From NCBI RefSeq assembly GCF_028736235.1, contig NZ_CP117884.1, positions 2,294,001 to 2,358,000 on the forward strand: a stretch of DNA of 64,000 bases, in the 5' to 3' direction. The stretch comes from Lacticaseibacillus pabuli (GTDB lineage Bacteria; Bacillota; Bacilli; Lactobacillales; Lactobacillaceae). The notes beneath the pieces were generated by a model. The model did no database searches, was not told where the DNA came from, and saw only the letters and a program-made list of their open reading frames with translations. Below are positions 52,897-61,793 of the stretch, one piece after another (position 1 is the stretch's first letter; each line of letters opens with the position of its first letter). The position numbers were made by a program, and so were the translations under genes.

Positions 52897-53712
52897 ATGA
52901 CATCTGTCTGTTTACTGAGTGGTCTGACAAGTACCAATTCAATTCAGGCCAAGCCGAACGCCCGGCACATTCTAGTCTTGAACCTGATGCCTAATCGGGC
53001 CGTGACGGAGCAACAGTTTGTCCGGATTTTCAAAGCGAGTGGCCAGGACGTGACCCTCACCTTCTGCTTACCGAGCACGCACCATCTTCGGCAGCACACT
53101 TTAGCGCTGCACCGGGCTTACAAGTTGTTCAACGAGGTGAAGGACCAGTACTTCGACGGTCTCATCATCACCGGCGCGCCGCTTGATCAAACAGATTTCG
53201 CTGACGTGGATTACTGGGACGAGCTGAAAGAGATTCTCGATTGGCGGCGCAGTCATGTCCGCAGCAGTCTCTTCCTCTGCTGGGGCGCACTGGCAGCCGG
53301 CCACATCGAAGGCGACTTCGAAGGCAAGCGCCTCAATCATAAAATCGTGGGCGTCTATAACGTCGACGGCTACAAGATTCCGCAGTCACGCTATTTTTAC
53401 ATCCCCACCACCGGCATCAGTCACGGCTTCGTCGTTGCTGGCAATGATGAGCTTGGCGCCTGCATCATCGAGAATCCTGCCACGCATTCCACCTACGTCA
53501 CCGGCCATTTTGAATATCTTCCCGGGACGCTTGCGTCCGAGTACTTCCGCGACCGGGCCAAGCGCGGTGATGCCGCACCTCGGCCAGCAAATTACTTTAA
53601 CGCCGACATGCGCCCTAGCGCCGACTGGTCCCATGACGCAACACAATTTTATAGTGATTGGTTAAACGCCATTCCATATGAATCAGAGACATTACGGAGC
53701 GCGGCGCTATAA
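52897..53712 (+). CDS. metA: Homoserine O-acyltransferase, MetA family
   Basis: A 271-residue enzyme activating homoserine for methionine synthesis. Catalytic Cys128 is in FLCWGALAAGH, and the His204/Glu206 pair in TGHFEY. It is shorter than typical MetA (about 300), mainly at the N-terminus. At the position that governs acyl choice (Gly in succinyl-type, Glu in acetyl-type enzymes, after TGAPL/V) it has Asp97 (TGAPLDQTDF). Donor preference is therefore uncertain, acetyl being nearer by charge. The start has AGGGGG 6-7 nt upstream, behind the T-box terminator; the frame is open 111 nt further into the leader. Confidence 0.92.
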   Translation: MTSVCLLSGLTSTNSIQAKPNARHILVLNLMPNRAVTEQQFVRIFKASGQDVTLTFCLPSTHHLRQHTLALHRAYKLFNEVKDQYFDGLIITGAPLDQTDFADVDYWDELKEILDWRRSHVRSSLFLCWGALAAGHIEGDFEGKRLNHKIVGVYNVDGYKIPQSRYFYIPTTGISHGFVVAGNDELGACIIENPATHSTYVTGHFEYLPGTLASEYFRDRAKRGDAAPRPANYFNADMRPSADWSHDATQFYSDWLNAIPYESETLRSAAL

Positions 53713-53743
53713 ACGCGCTTCTCCGCACACTTTTAGAACGGCT
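53710..53743. repeat. Fragment of the 29.7-kb repeat unit between metA and metB
   Basis: Starting at the metA stop codon, AAACGCGCTTCTCCGCACAC and TTTTAGAACGGCT match the junction between units of the tandem array at 29731-30354. CCGCACACTT is then repeated before metB. Only the unit boundary is present, not the hairpin core. Confidence 0.75.
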
Positions 53744-53769
53744 ACGGACCGCACACTTAGGAGGCAACA

Positions 53770-54885
53770 ATGACCAAATTAAGCACCCAACTAGTTCAAG
53801 GTAGTAACGGCACGGACGACGCTGAAACTGGCGCCGTTGTCACGCCCCTGTACTTCTCAACCGCATTCCGGCACCCCGGCCTCGGCAAATCTACCGGCTA
53901 CGATTACTCGCGTTTGTCCGAGCCGACCCGTAGCATCCTAGAAAAGCAGCTCGCCGCCATCGAGCACGGCACCGACGCTGTCGCCGTTAGCTCTGGCATG
54001 GCCGCTATCGACCTGGTCTTTTCCGCCTTGACCCGCACCGGTGACCACTTCATCTCTAGCGATGACCTGTACGGCGGCTCCTTCCGTTACTTTGATAACC
54101 GAGCCGACAAGTACAACATTCCCTACGACACCTGGAACGGCATCAACGTGGATGACCTCCTGCTCCTCCTGAAGCCCAACACCAAGCTCATCTGGATTGA
54201 ATCCCCATCCAACCCCACGATGAAGGTCATCGACATCGAAGGCGTCGCCACCGCCGTGCACGCGGTCCGGCCCGACATCCTGATTGCGGTCGACAACACC
54301 TTCTTGACGCCCGTTTACCAGAACCCGCTCGACTTAGGTGCCGACCTCGTCGTTCATTCCGCCACGAAATACCTCGGTGGTCATAACGACATCCTCGGTG
54401 GTGCCGTCATTGCCAAGGACCCGCAGCTCGGCAACACCTTGCGTGAACAGCTGACAACGACGGGACAAGTCATGGATCCATTCGATGCTTGGCTACTGAT
54501 TCGCTCGCTCAAGACCCTCAAGGTGCGGATGGAAGCCCACACGGCCAACGCCCGCTTCTTGGCTGAGCAGTTGCCAACCCTTGCCGGCATCGACAAAGTG
54601 CTCTACGCTGGCGTCGGTGGCATGATCAGCTTCTACCTCGCTGATGATTACGACGTGGACACCTTCCTGCAGTCACTGCAGGTGTGTTCGTTCGCCGAAA
54701 GTCTCGGCGGCGTTGAAAGCCTCGTAACCGTGCCCTATGTACAAACCCACCACGACATGCCCGTCCAGCAGCGACTAGACTTGGGCATCACCCCACAGCT
54801 GTTGCGGCTGTCAGTGGGACTCGAAGACAAAGACGATTTATGGGGCGACCTGCAACAAGCAGTGGCCGCTGCCAAGGAGGACTAA
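53770..54885 (+). CDS. metB: Cystathionine gamma-synthase-type PLP enzyme
   Basis: A 371-residue Cys/Met-metabolism enzyme with PLP Lys200 (SATKYLGGHND) and the family segments DYSRLSEPTR and ESPSNPT. In a metA-metB-metC order it should join acyl-homoserine with cysteine to cystathionine, or with sulfide. AGGAGG lies 5 nt before the start. Separating gamma-synthase, sulfhydrylase and lyase within this family by sequence alone is unreliable. Confidence 0.88.
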   Translation: MTKLSTQLVQGSNGTDDAETGAVVTPLYFSTAFRHPGLGKSTGYDYSRLSEPTRSILEKQLAAIEHGTDAVAVSSGMAAIDLVFSALTRTGDHFISSDDLYGGSFRYFDNRADKYNIPYDTWNGINVDDLLLLLKPNTKLIWIESPSNPTMKVIDIEGVATAVHAVRPDILIAVDNTFLTPVYQNPLDLGADLVVHSATKYLGGHNDILGGAVIAKDPQLGNTLREQLTTTGQVMDPFDAWLLIRSLKTLKVRMEAHTANARFLAEQLPTLAGIDKVLYAGVGGMISFYLADDYDVDTFLQSLQVCSFAESLGGVESLVTVPYVQTHHDMPVQQRLDLGITPQLLRLSVGLEDKDDLWGDLQQAVAAAKED

Positions 54886-54888
54886 ACC

Positions 54889-56031
54889 ATGCATGATTGG
54901 ACCAAGATTATTAAGAAGACGACGGTTGCGGACAAGACGAGTGGCGCGGTGAACACGCCCATTTACCTCTCTTCAACCTTCAACCAGGAAAGCTTCGACC
55001 ACTTTGGCGAGTTCGACTACGCCCGCAGTGGTAACCCAACGCGTAAGGTCGCTGAAGAGGCGGTCGCCGCACTAGAAGACGCCAAGTACGGCTACCTCTT
55101 TAGCACCGGCATGGCGGCCATCTCGTCCGTTCTGCTCACCTTCAGCAAGGGCGACCACCTGATTGTGTCCAAGTACGTTTATGGTGGCACTTTCCGGATC
55201 TTGGAAGAAGTCCTACCACGCTTCGGCATCACCCATACTTACGTGGACCTCGCTGACCTCGACGCGGTGCGTGCGGCCATTCAGCCCAACACCAAGGCCA
55301 TCTACATCGAGACGCCTTCGAACCCAATCCTGGCCGTTAGCGACATTGCCGCATTGTCCCAGATTGCGCACGAACACGACCTGCTGTCGATTGTCGATAA
55401 CACCTTCATGTCCCCTGTCCTGCAGAAGCCACTGAATCTCGGCGCTGACATCGTCGTTCACTCCGCCACCAAGTTCCTGGCCGGCCACTCTGACATCTTA
55501 GCCGGTGCCGCCATCGCCAAGGACAAGGATATCGCAGACAAGATTTACTTCATCCAAAACGCGGTTGGTGCCACGCTCGGTGTGACCGACAGCTGGTTGC
55601 TCCTGCGCGGCATGAAGACCCTCGGCATCCGCATGCAACAGAGCAGCACCGCCGCCCAGAAGATTGCAGAATGGCTCGAAGCACAGCCGCAAGTGACGCG
55701 GGTCTGCTACCCAGGGCTGAAGAGCAACGCTGGGTACGCCGTGCAGCAAAAACAGGCCGTTAACGGTGGTGCCGTGCTGTCCTTTGATGTTGGTAGCGAA
55801 GACGCCGCGCGGACGGTTGCCGAAGAAACTAAGATTCCTGAATTTTCCGTTTCCCTCGGTGGCGCCGAAACCATCTTGTCCTACCCACCAAAGATGAGTC
55901 ACGCTGAGCTCAGTCCTGCAGAGCAAGCCAAGTCTGGCATTACGCCTGGCCTACTTCGCTTCTCCGTTGGGCTAGAAGACCCTGATGATTTGATTGCCGA
56001 CCTCAAGCAGGCGTTCGCGAAAATTAAGTAA
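54889..56031 (+). CDS. metC: Cystathionine beta-lyase-type PLP enzyme
   Basis: A 380-residue paralogue of the preceding protein with PLP Lys195 (SATKFLAGHSD) and DYARSGNPTRK. It follows 3 nt after the metB stop, with AAGGAGG inside the end of metB, so the two are coupled. The expected reaction is cystathionine to homocysteine, pyruvate and ammonia. Roles of the pair are assigned by order and resemblance. Confidence 0.87.
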   Translation: MHDWTKIIKKTTVADKTSGAVNTPIYLSSTFNQESFDHFGEFDYARSGNPTRKVAEEAVAALEDAKYGYLFSTGMAAISSVLLTFSKGDHLIVSKYVYGGTFRILEEVLPRFGITHTYVDLADLDAVRAAIQPNTKAIYIETPSNPILAVSDIAALSQIAHEHDLLSIVDNTFMSPVLQKPLNLGADIVVHSATKFLAGHSDILAGAAIAKDKDIADKIYFIQNAVGATLGVTDSWLLLRGMKTLGIRMQQSSTAAQKIAEWLEAQPQVTRVCYPGLKSNAGYAVQQKQAVNGGAVLSFDVGSEDAARTVAEETKIPEFSVSLGGAETILSYPPKMSHAELSPAEQAKSGITPGLLRFSVGLEDPDDLIADLKQAFAKIK

Positions 56032-56041
56032 GGAGGCTGCC

Positions 56042-57283
56042 ATGAGCCAGATCAATATTGGATTACTCGGACTCGGTACCGTTGGGAATGGCGTGGTAAA
56101 CATCCTGCGCGCCAACCGTCCTCAGCTCGCCGCACTGAATTTGAAAATCACACGTGCTGCCGTGCGCAACCTTTACCCCAAGCGGGAGGCGCTATACGCG
56201 GACATCGCGTTAACCACAGATCCAGCCAGCATCGTGGCCGACCCCGATATTGATATCGTGGTGGAAGTGATGGGTGGCGTGAAGGACACTTATCCCCTCT
56301 TGGTCGCGGCACTCAAGCATGGCAAGCACGTCATTTCAGCAAACAAGGACCTGCTTAGTGAATATGGACCGGCGCTCACCGACCTCGCGCGTGCTAATCA
56401 CGTGGGATTGTACTACGAAGCCGCCGTTACCGGCGCCATCCCCATTCTGCACACCCTGTCGCAAAGTTACGCTGGCGACACCATCACGCGCGTGGCCGGC
56501 ATCGTTAACGGCACGAGTAACTATATCCTGACGCAGATGGTACGCGAAGGCCGCACTTACGAAGCCGCCCTCAAGTCTGCACAGGAGTTGGGTTTTGCGG
56601 AGGCCAACCCGAAGAACGACATCGAGGGGTTCGACGCGTGCTACAAGCTCCTCATCTTGAGCCGGTTCGCGTTTGGCATGACACCCAAGCTGACCGACAT
56701 TGACCGCCAAGGCATTACCGACCTAACAGCCGGTGACTTTAAGGCCGCTCGTACGCTGGGCTATGTCATCAAGCCACTTGCCGTCGCCGCCATGCAGGAA
56801 GGTAAGCTGGTACTAACTGTCAGCCCGCAACTTGTCGCAAGCAGTCATCCTCTGGCATCAATCATTTACGAGAACAACGCGGTACTCGTGGATTCTCTGA
56901 ACACCAAGGAGATTATGATGTCTGGGCCCGGCGCCGGCTCACTACCAACCGCGAATTCGGTCATTGCCGATTTGAACACGATTGCTTCTGCCATCCGCGA
57001 CAATCGTGAACCCGCCCCATTCACCAGTTTGCGTGCCGAGACGGTAGTTGCAAATGGCAACGACCGTCGTGCGGCCCGGTTAGTCGCGGTTCGGCGCCCT
57101 GAAAGTGCCGCCGATGCGGTGCGCACCGCAATCGGAACGACTTACACGAAACCACTGACCGAAAACGGCGTGAGCTACGTGCTGACCAAGACCTTGAGTT
57201 GCGACCAGGTTGAGGACGTGAAGGCAAAGATTAACGCCATTGACGGCGCGGAATTCTTGCACGCACTGCCTGTTTTCGAATAA
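56042..57283 (+). CDS. hom: Homoserine dehydrogenase
   Basis: A 413-residue NAD(P)H enzyme reducing aspartate semialdehyde to homoserine. GLGTVGNGVVN is at the N-terminus, NKDLLSEYG and VNGTSNYILTQM in the centre, and ANPKNDIEGFDACYKL is the substrate signature. The C-terminal region after about 340 is short for a full ACT domain. The start is MSQINIGLLG with AAGGAGG 5 nt upstream, 10 nt after metC; an upstream in-frame ATG would overlap metC. Placing hom under a Met T-box ties the threonine branch to methionine supply. Confidence 0.94.
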   Translation: MSQINIGLLGLGTVGNGVVNILRANRPQLAALNLKITRAAVRNLYPKREALYADIALTTDPASIVADPDIDIVVEVMGGVKDTYPLLVAALKHGKHVISANKDLLSEYGPALTDLARANHVGLYYEAAVTGAIPILHTLSQSYAGDTITRVAGIVNGTSNYILTQMVREGRTYEAALKSAQELGFAEANPKNDIEGFDACYKLLILSRFAFGMTPKLTDIDRQGITDLTAGDFKAARTLGYVIKPLAVAAMQEGKLVLTVSPQLVASSHPLASIIYENNAVLVDSLNTKEIMMSGPGAGSLPTANSVIADLNTIASAIRDNREPAPFTSLRAETVVANGNDRRAARLVAVRRPESAADAVRTAIGTTYTKPLTENGVSYVLTKTLSCDQVEDVKAKINAIDGAEFLHALPVFE

Positions 57284-57302
57284 ACTCAGCTCTAATAAAC
57301 AA

Positions 57303-57345
57303 CAAAATGGCTTTATCGCGATTCAACGTGATAAAGCCATTTTTA
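57303..57345. terminator. Bidirectional terminator between hom and the MFS gene
   Basis: AAATGGCTTTATC / GATAAAGCCATTT with T-rich flanks serves both convergent genes. Confidence 0.88.
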
Positions 57346-57362
57346 TGGTCAATTTGTTAAAT

Positions 57363-58790
57363 TTACAACGAATTTTCCTCGTTCGGCTTTTGAATATAAT
57401 GCGTCAGTAGCAACCCCACGACCAGTAACACAATCGTGAAGTAAACCCCGTAATGCACCCCGTTCGTGAAAGCGACGTTCGCAGGCTTGCTACTTGCGTT
57501 TGCGACACCGAGGCTCAGCAAACTGGTCACCAGAGCCGTCGCAATCGCACCAACAATCTGCTGCATGGTGTTCATGATGGTACTGCCATCCGCGGCCTGC
57601 GCGCCAGACAAAGCGCTCAATGCGTGGGTTTGCGCCGGTGACAATGCGAGTGGACTCCCAATCATGATGATGATGTGCGCAACGATAACTAAAACGATTG
57701 AACTGTGACTATTCGTCAGGGCCAGCGTCACGGCGCCGATCAGCGCAATGATTAACCCGACCCGCGTTGGTGTCTTGGCACCATAGCGATCGTAGAGGCG
57801 ACCGGCCAATGCCGCAACACCCGCATTAATCAAACCACCCGGTAACATGACAATCCCTGCAAGAGCGACCGGAATCAACAGGCCCTTCTGAATGTACATC
57901 GGCAGTAAGTACATCGTCGACAGGATGACACTGAAGTCAATCATCACAAGTAGTGCCCCCGTCCGGAATGCGGGAATCGCAAAGACGCGCAAGTTCAGAA
58001 TTGGTGTCGTTGCGTGCAGCTGACGGTGTGTGTAGAACGCCAACACGATGATGCCTAGTGCCAGCAAACCTAGCACGACGGGTGAACCCCAACCGCGGCT
58101 GCTGGCCAGACTTGAACCGGCAACCAAGCTAGCAAAGCCGACGATGGATTCCAAGATGGCAATGACATCCGCTTTAGGCCGCGTGATTTCGCCCACATTC
58201 CGCAGACTGACAACGGCGAAAATTAACGCCACGACCAAGAATGGTTCGAACAACCAGAACACCCAGTGCCAGTTCAGACTCGCCAAGATGAGCCCCGTCA
58301 CAGTTGGCCCGATGACGGGTGCAAAAAGAATGACCAATGCGCACAAGCCCATTGCGGCACCAAGTTTGCTAGGCTGGAAGACCTGCATTGCCACGGTGAA
58401 CATCAGCGGCAGAATCAGTCCCGTCGCAACACCCTGGATCATGCGCCCTATCAGCAACACCGGAAAGTTGGCAGCAGTGGCCGCAATCAATGCACCCACG
58501 ATGAAATCACTCAGGCCAAAGATGACCACCTGCCTGGTAGTGAACCATTTGCTGATAAAGCTAGAGAATGGCAGGACCATCCCAATCATGAGCATATAGC
58601 CCGTCACGAGCCAAGATGCCGTCGCCGTGGTGATATGTAGACTCACAGTCAGGCTGGGGAGCGCAATGTTGAGGGATGTTTCACTGAACATCCCCACGAA
58701 TGCACCGAGTAAAATACTGACCATGGCGAGCATGGGATGTGCCACCTGTACGCGAGCCTGATCTGTCGATTTGTTGAAACTAGTATCCAT
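57363..58790 (-). CDS. MFS multidrug-type exporter, DHA2 (14-segment) family
   Basis: A 475-residue protein with about 14 hydrophobic segments and the EmrB/QacA motif pattern: LGAFVGMFSETSLNIALPSL in helix 1, WLVTGYMLMIG, GRMIQGVATGLILPL and VIGPTVTGLIL. Drug or metabolite efflux is the family role; substrate not predictable. The start is MDTSFNKST with AGAAGG 9 nt upstream. A TATAAT box and a near-palindrome overlap its likely -35. Confidence 0.87.
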   Translation of the reverse strand: MDTSFNKSTDQARVQVAHPMLAMVSILLGAFVGMFSETSLNIALPSLTVSLHITTATASWLVTGYMLMIGMVLPFSSFISKWFTTRQVVIFGLSDFIVGALIAATAANFPVLLIGRMIQGVATGLILPLMFTVAMQVFQPSKLGAAMGLCALVILFAPVIGPTVTGLILASLNWHWVFWLFEPFLVVALIFAVVSLRNVGEITRPKADVIAILESIVGFASLVAGSSLASSRGWGSPVVLGLLALGIIVLAFYTHRQLHATTPILNLRVFAIPAFRTGALLVMIDFSVILSTMYLLPMYIQKGLLIPVALAGIVMLPGGLINAGVAALAGRLYDRYGAKTPTRVGLIIALIGAVTLALTNSHSSIVLVIVAHIIIMIGSPLALSPAQTHALSALSGAQAADGSTIMNTMQQIVGAIATALVTSLLSLGVANASSKPANVAFTNGVHYGVYFTIVLLVVGLLLTHYIQKPNEENSL

Positions 58791-58845
58791 TATGTTTTGC
58801 CTTCTTTCACGAGTGACACCAATTGCAGGCCCGCCACAAACGGGC

Positions 58846-58877
58846 ATTATAATCGCCTTTGATTGAACAATTGGTCA
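58846..58877 (-). promoter_or_regulatory. MFS gene promoter with possible operator
   Basis: On the minus strand TATAAT is at 58851-58846. TGAACAATTGGTCA (58864-58877) is palindromic except for one base pair and covers the -35 position, which suits a MarR- or TetR-type repressor. The remaining intergenic stretch 58878-59051 is AT-rich and shows nothing else. Confidence 0.45.
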
Positions 58878-59051
58878 TACTATCAGAAAATTTTGTTTTG
58901 TGTAAGCACTAATTTTCACGAAAATTTGCATTTAAGCAGCTTTGCCATTTTATTTTTTGCAGACATTAGATGGTGGAAACAAGAGAAAAATATGCGTCAA
59001 TGGCATCAAAAAAATTTTTTTAGCAACGCCTTAGTCCCTGGATTTTGTCAT

Positions 59052-59078
59052 AAAAAAGGAACCGGTTTGGCCGATTCC
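59052..59078 (-). terminator. Terminator after the cytochrome-b5-like gene
   Basis: On the minus strand GGAATCGG-CCAAA-CCGGTTCC is followed by six T. Confidence 0.88.
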
Positions 59079-59098
59079 GCGCAGTGTCATCTCAAAAT

Positions 59099-59335
59099 TT
59101 ACACAATCAGTTTGCCCACAACTGGCAACTTTGGCAAAACACGCTTCAAATGTGGCGAGTTCAGGATTGCCTTCGATAAGTCTTGACCCGCGACGTTGCC
59201 ATGGTGCTTACCACCTGCCCACTGCGGAACGGCGGACAAATTATAGACCACGCCATCGATGGCAACGTAGGCTGGTTGTCCATTTTGACCGTTATATTTT
59301 TTAAGTTCGTCTAGCGTAAAAGTTTGATCACTCAT
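59099..59335 (-). CDS. Small cytochrome-b5-like heme/steroid-binding domain protein
   Basis: A 78-residue single-domain protein without signal peptide. FTLDELKKYNGQNGQPAYVA, DGVVYNLSAVPQW and HHGNVAGQDLSKAILNSPH follow the cytochrome-b5 domain outline, with His residues in GGKHHG and SPH as possible heme ligands; the classical HPGG is not kept. The start has GGAGG 7 nt upstream. It is transcribed alone. What it binds in a bacterium that generally lacks heme synthesis is unknown. Confidence 0.8.
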   Translation of the reverse strand: MSDQTFTLDELKKYNGQNGQPAYVAIDGVVYNLSAVPQWAGGKHHGNVAGQDLSKAILNSPHLKRVLPKLPVVGKLIV

Positions 59336-59737
59336 TATTGTGCCTCCATGATGATTGGTTGTTTTGGTCATATTAATTAGGTTTTCTAGGTGTGTCAAAC
59401 AAAAATGCAGGGTACTCTTATTAAATTGGAGCGGATTGTTCCCGATGTGTCATGGCATGCCATAGTTTGTATTTTAATGACTATCCTGCCCCCGCACGTT
59501 CATAGTGAGTTAGCTTTTCCTCTTCAACAGGCTATATGGTTGCGTTAGTTAACTTTCGTGTGAAATACCTAATTTAATGGCAGCTATTGCAGACAATCAG
59601 CAGTTGCGCCATATCGATGACAAGACACGGCAATCAGCAGTAATCGCCAAGGATGAGTGCGACCAATTAAAATAACTATATCGAGGTAATTGCTAGTTGG
59701 CCCCATCTGGTTTTTAATAGGACGTGGAGGTGAATCC
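59336..59737. other. Intergenic region without a supported gene
   Basis: A 32-codon frame (59577-59675) has no ribosome binding site. A short palindrome ATGGCATGCCAT lies near 59453. I find no terminator, repeat or convincing promoter. Confidence 0.4.
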
Positions 59738-60070
59738 ATGTATCTAATTTGTACAATCATCACCGCAATCAGTGCGCTCGTCGGCCTTGGCTTCGCTAGT
59801 CAGGCTTACTTTCAATCGCGGGGCAATGATGGTGTTGCTTTGACCAATGCCAAATACGCATTATCCCGCAGTACTGCCCTGGTAATCGCCGCTTGCGGCC
59901 TGCTGGTTTTTCATGATTCAGGCTATCTCGTCGCACTTGCGATTGTGATGGTGGCAGTCCAATTCTTCGACGGAATAATTGGTAAGAAAATCAGTGTTTT
60001 CAAAACGGTCGGACCACTATTGACCGCGGCTGCAAATGCCGTTGTTCTCATTTTATACCTCATGCAATAA
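59738..60070 (+). CDS. Small four-segment membrane protein
   Basis: A 110-residue hydrophobic protein with about four membrane segments (1-22, 46-62, 66-85, 92-110), starting MYLICTIITAISALVGLGFA. GGAGG lies 7 nt upstream. A DUF4267-like or similar small integral protein is possible, but I cannot assign a family with confidence. It is convergent with coaBC. Confidence 0.7.
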   Translation: MYLICTIITAISALVGLGFASQAYFQSRGNDGVALTNAKYALSRSTALVIAACGLLVFHDSGYLVALAIVMVAVQFFDGIIGKKISVFKTVGPLLTAAANAVVLILYLMQ

Positions 60071-60084
60071 CAAAAGGCGTTAAT

Positions 60085-60127
60085 CAAAACAAGCCCGCAG
60101 ACTGAAATTGTCTGCGAGCTTGTTTTG
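60085..60127. terminator. Bidirectional terminator before coaBC 3' end
   Basis: ACAAGCCCGCAGAC / GTCTGCGAGCTTGT with a 7-nt loop is flanked by T-rich or A-rich runs, between convergent genes. Confidence 0.88.
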
Positions 60128-60159
60128 TAGAAACTTTCATAATTTCGAGGTGCTGGTGC

Positions 60160-61377
60160 CTAATTATCGCGTAGCTTAATCGCAATCTGCTTCAGAATAT
60201 TAAGCGCGAGGTCGTCCTTACTAGCCGTCTCGAGTTGCAACGGATCTTCATCCTTGGTCAACAGCGTCACCCGGTTATTGTCACTGCCAAACCCGATGGC
60301 AGGATTGCTGACGTCGTTGGCGGCGAACATGTCCGCGCCCTTCGCCGCCAGTTTGGCACTGGCGTTCTTCAGCAGGTCGTCCGTCTCAGCGGCAAAGCCC
60401 AGCAGAAACTGGTCACTGCGCTTGCGTTTGCCCAGTGAAGCTAGGATATCAGGCGTCTTCTGGAGTTGCAGATCCAGCCCGGTGGTATCCGGCTGTTTCT
60501 TAATCTTGTGCTTTGCTACCTCGGCTGGTGCAAAGTCCGCCACAGCCGCAGCCATCAAGGTGATATCGCTGGTCGCAAACCGGTCCGTCATCTCTTGCTG
60601 CATCTGGGCGGCTGACTCCACGCGGACGGTTGCGATGCCACTCGGGTCAGGTAATGGCGCGGTCGTGACTAGCGTGACCTGGGCACCCAAAGCACGCGCA
60701 GCGCGTGCCAAGGCGTAGCCCATTTTACCAGATGACCGGTTGCCGATATAGCGCACAGGATCAATCGCCTCACGCGTCCCACCGGCTGACACGAGCACGG
60801 TGCGGCCCGCCAAGAGCTGCTGGCCAGACGTACGGATAAAGTCACTGAGTGCATCCACGATGGCTTCAGGCTCGGCTAAACGACCACTACCGCTGTAGCC
60901 CTCGGCAAGAAAGCCAACACCTGGATCAATAAAGTGCACGCCGTCAGCGCGCAACTGGGCCACGTTACGCTGGGTCGCCGGATTCTGCCACATGTGGGAG
61001 TTCATCGCGGGTGCGACAAATTTTGGCGCCACCGTTGCCAGCAAGGTTGAGCTAGCGGCGTCATCCGCCAACCCGTGCGCCATCTTGGCCAGCAAATCAG
61101 CGCTGGCAGGTGCAACAATCGCGATGTCAGTCCAGTCTGCAACGGAAATATGCTTGATTGGGTCCTCCGACGTCGCACTGAACAGGTCCGTCAAAACCGG
61201 GCGTTGTGTCAACGTTTGGAACGTCAACGGCGTCACAAACTGCGCAGCGGCCGCAGTTAACACGACCTGCACGTCCGCGCCGGCCTTAATCAACAAACGG
61301 CACAGAACGGCGCTCTTGTAAGCGGCAATACTGCCGGAAACATAAAGGGTGATATGCATGCCATTTAGATTTTTCAT
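60160..61377 (-). CDS. coaBC: Bifunctional phosphopantothenoylcysteine synthetase/decarboxylase
   Basis: A 405-residue coenzyme A biosynthesis enzyme. The N-terminal CoaC flavoprotein domain (to about 190) has GSIAAYKSAVLCRLL, the active-site His in DPIKHISVADW and PAMNSHMWQNPATQ. The C-terminal CoaB part begins at SAGGTREAIDPVRYIGNRSS. The start follows the zinc-ribbon gene stop after one base without its own ribosome binding site, so coupling is likely; a second ATG lies 18 nt inside. Confidence 0.93.
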   Translation of the reverse strand: MKNLNGMHITLYVSGSIAAYKSAVLCRLLIKAGADVQVVLTAAAAQFVTPLTFQTLTQRPVLTDLFSATSEDPIKHISVADWTDIAIVAPASADLLAKMAHGLADDAASSTLLATVAPKFVAPAMNSHMWQNPATQRNVAQLRADGVHFIDPGVGFLAEGYSGSGRLAEPEAIVDALSDFIRTSGQQLLAGRTVLVSAGGTREAIDPVRYIGNRSSGKMGYALARAARALGAQVTLVTTAPLPDPSGIATVRVESAAQMQQEMTDRFATSDITLMAAAVADFAPAEVAKHKIKKQPDTTGLDLQLQKTPDILASLGKRKRSDQFLLGFAAETDDLLKNASAKLAAKGADMFAANDVSNPAIGFGSDNNRVTLLTKDEDPLQLETASKDDLALNILKQIAIKLRDN

Positions 61378-61378
61378 A

Positions 61379-61591
61379 TTAGCTGTTCATCAGGAAGTCC
61401 AGTACGTTCATCCCCGTGCTGGTCTTTGCCTTGTACAGTTCGGTGTAACCACACTGGGTGCAGCTGATAGTCACGAAGCGCTTGTTTTGCACGTTCATCA
61501 GCTTGGTGAAGGTCCCACCTGTTGCCTGAAATTGGTCACTCTCGTAGCTTGTGTTGCCGCACTTAGGGCAAACGTACTGTTTCTGATCCAT
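61379..61591 (-). CDS. Zinc-ribbon nucleic-acid-binding-type protein
   Basis: A 70-residue protein with CPKCGN (residues 8-13) and CTQCGY (about 44-49), a four-cysteine zinc ribbon separated by a beta-rich stretch, and a short C-terminal tail. AAGGAG lies 8 nt before the start. Coupled to coaBC; such small proteins are widespread in Firmicutes and their role is unknown. Confidence 0.82.
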   Translation of the reverse strand: MDQKQYVCPKCGNTSYESDQFQATGGTFTKLMNVQNKRFVTISCTQCGYTELYKAKTSTGMNVLDFLMNS

Positions 61592-61793
61592 GATGAAGTC
61601 TCCTTTGTGGTCTTGATGTCCTCATTATATGCTGAATGACTGCTAAATGGATAGGGCGCAAGGCTGAAGTTAGCAACATTAGCCCCCGCGATGTCACACA
61701 CGCCCCGTGTAACATTCTGACTCAATTTACCCATTGCCGCTGCCGCGTCTGATATGATTATTCGCAGTACAAATTATTTATCGGAGGCAGACA

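Noticed and set aside
59577-59675. 32-codon frame MAAIADNQQLRHIDDK...
   Set aside because: No ribosome binding site, no family, no conservation evidence available.
61592-61793. TPP or purine riboswitch before the NCS1 permease gene
   Set aside because: No CTGAGA block or purine aptamer core is present.
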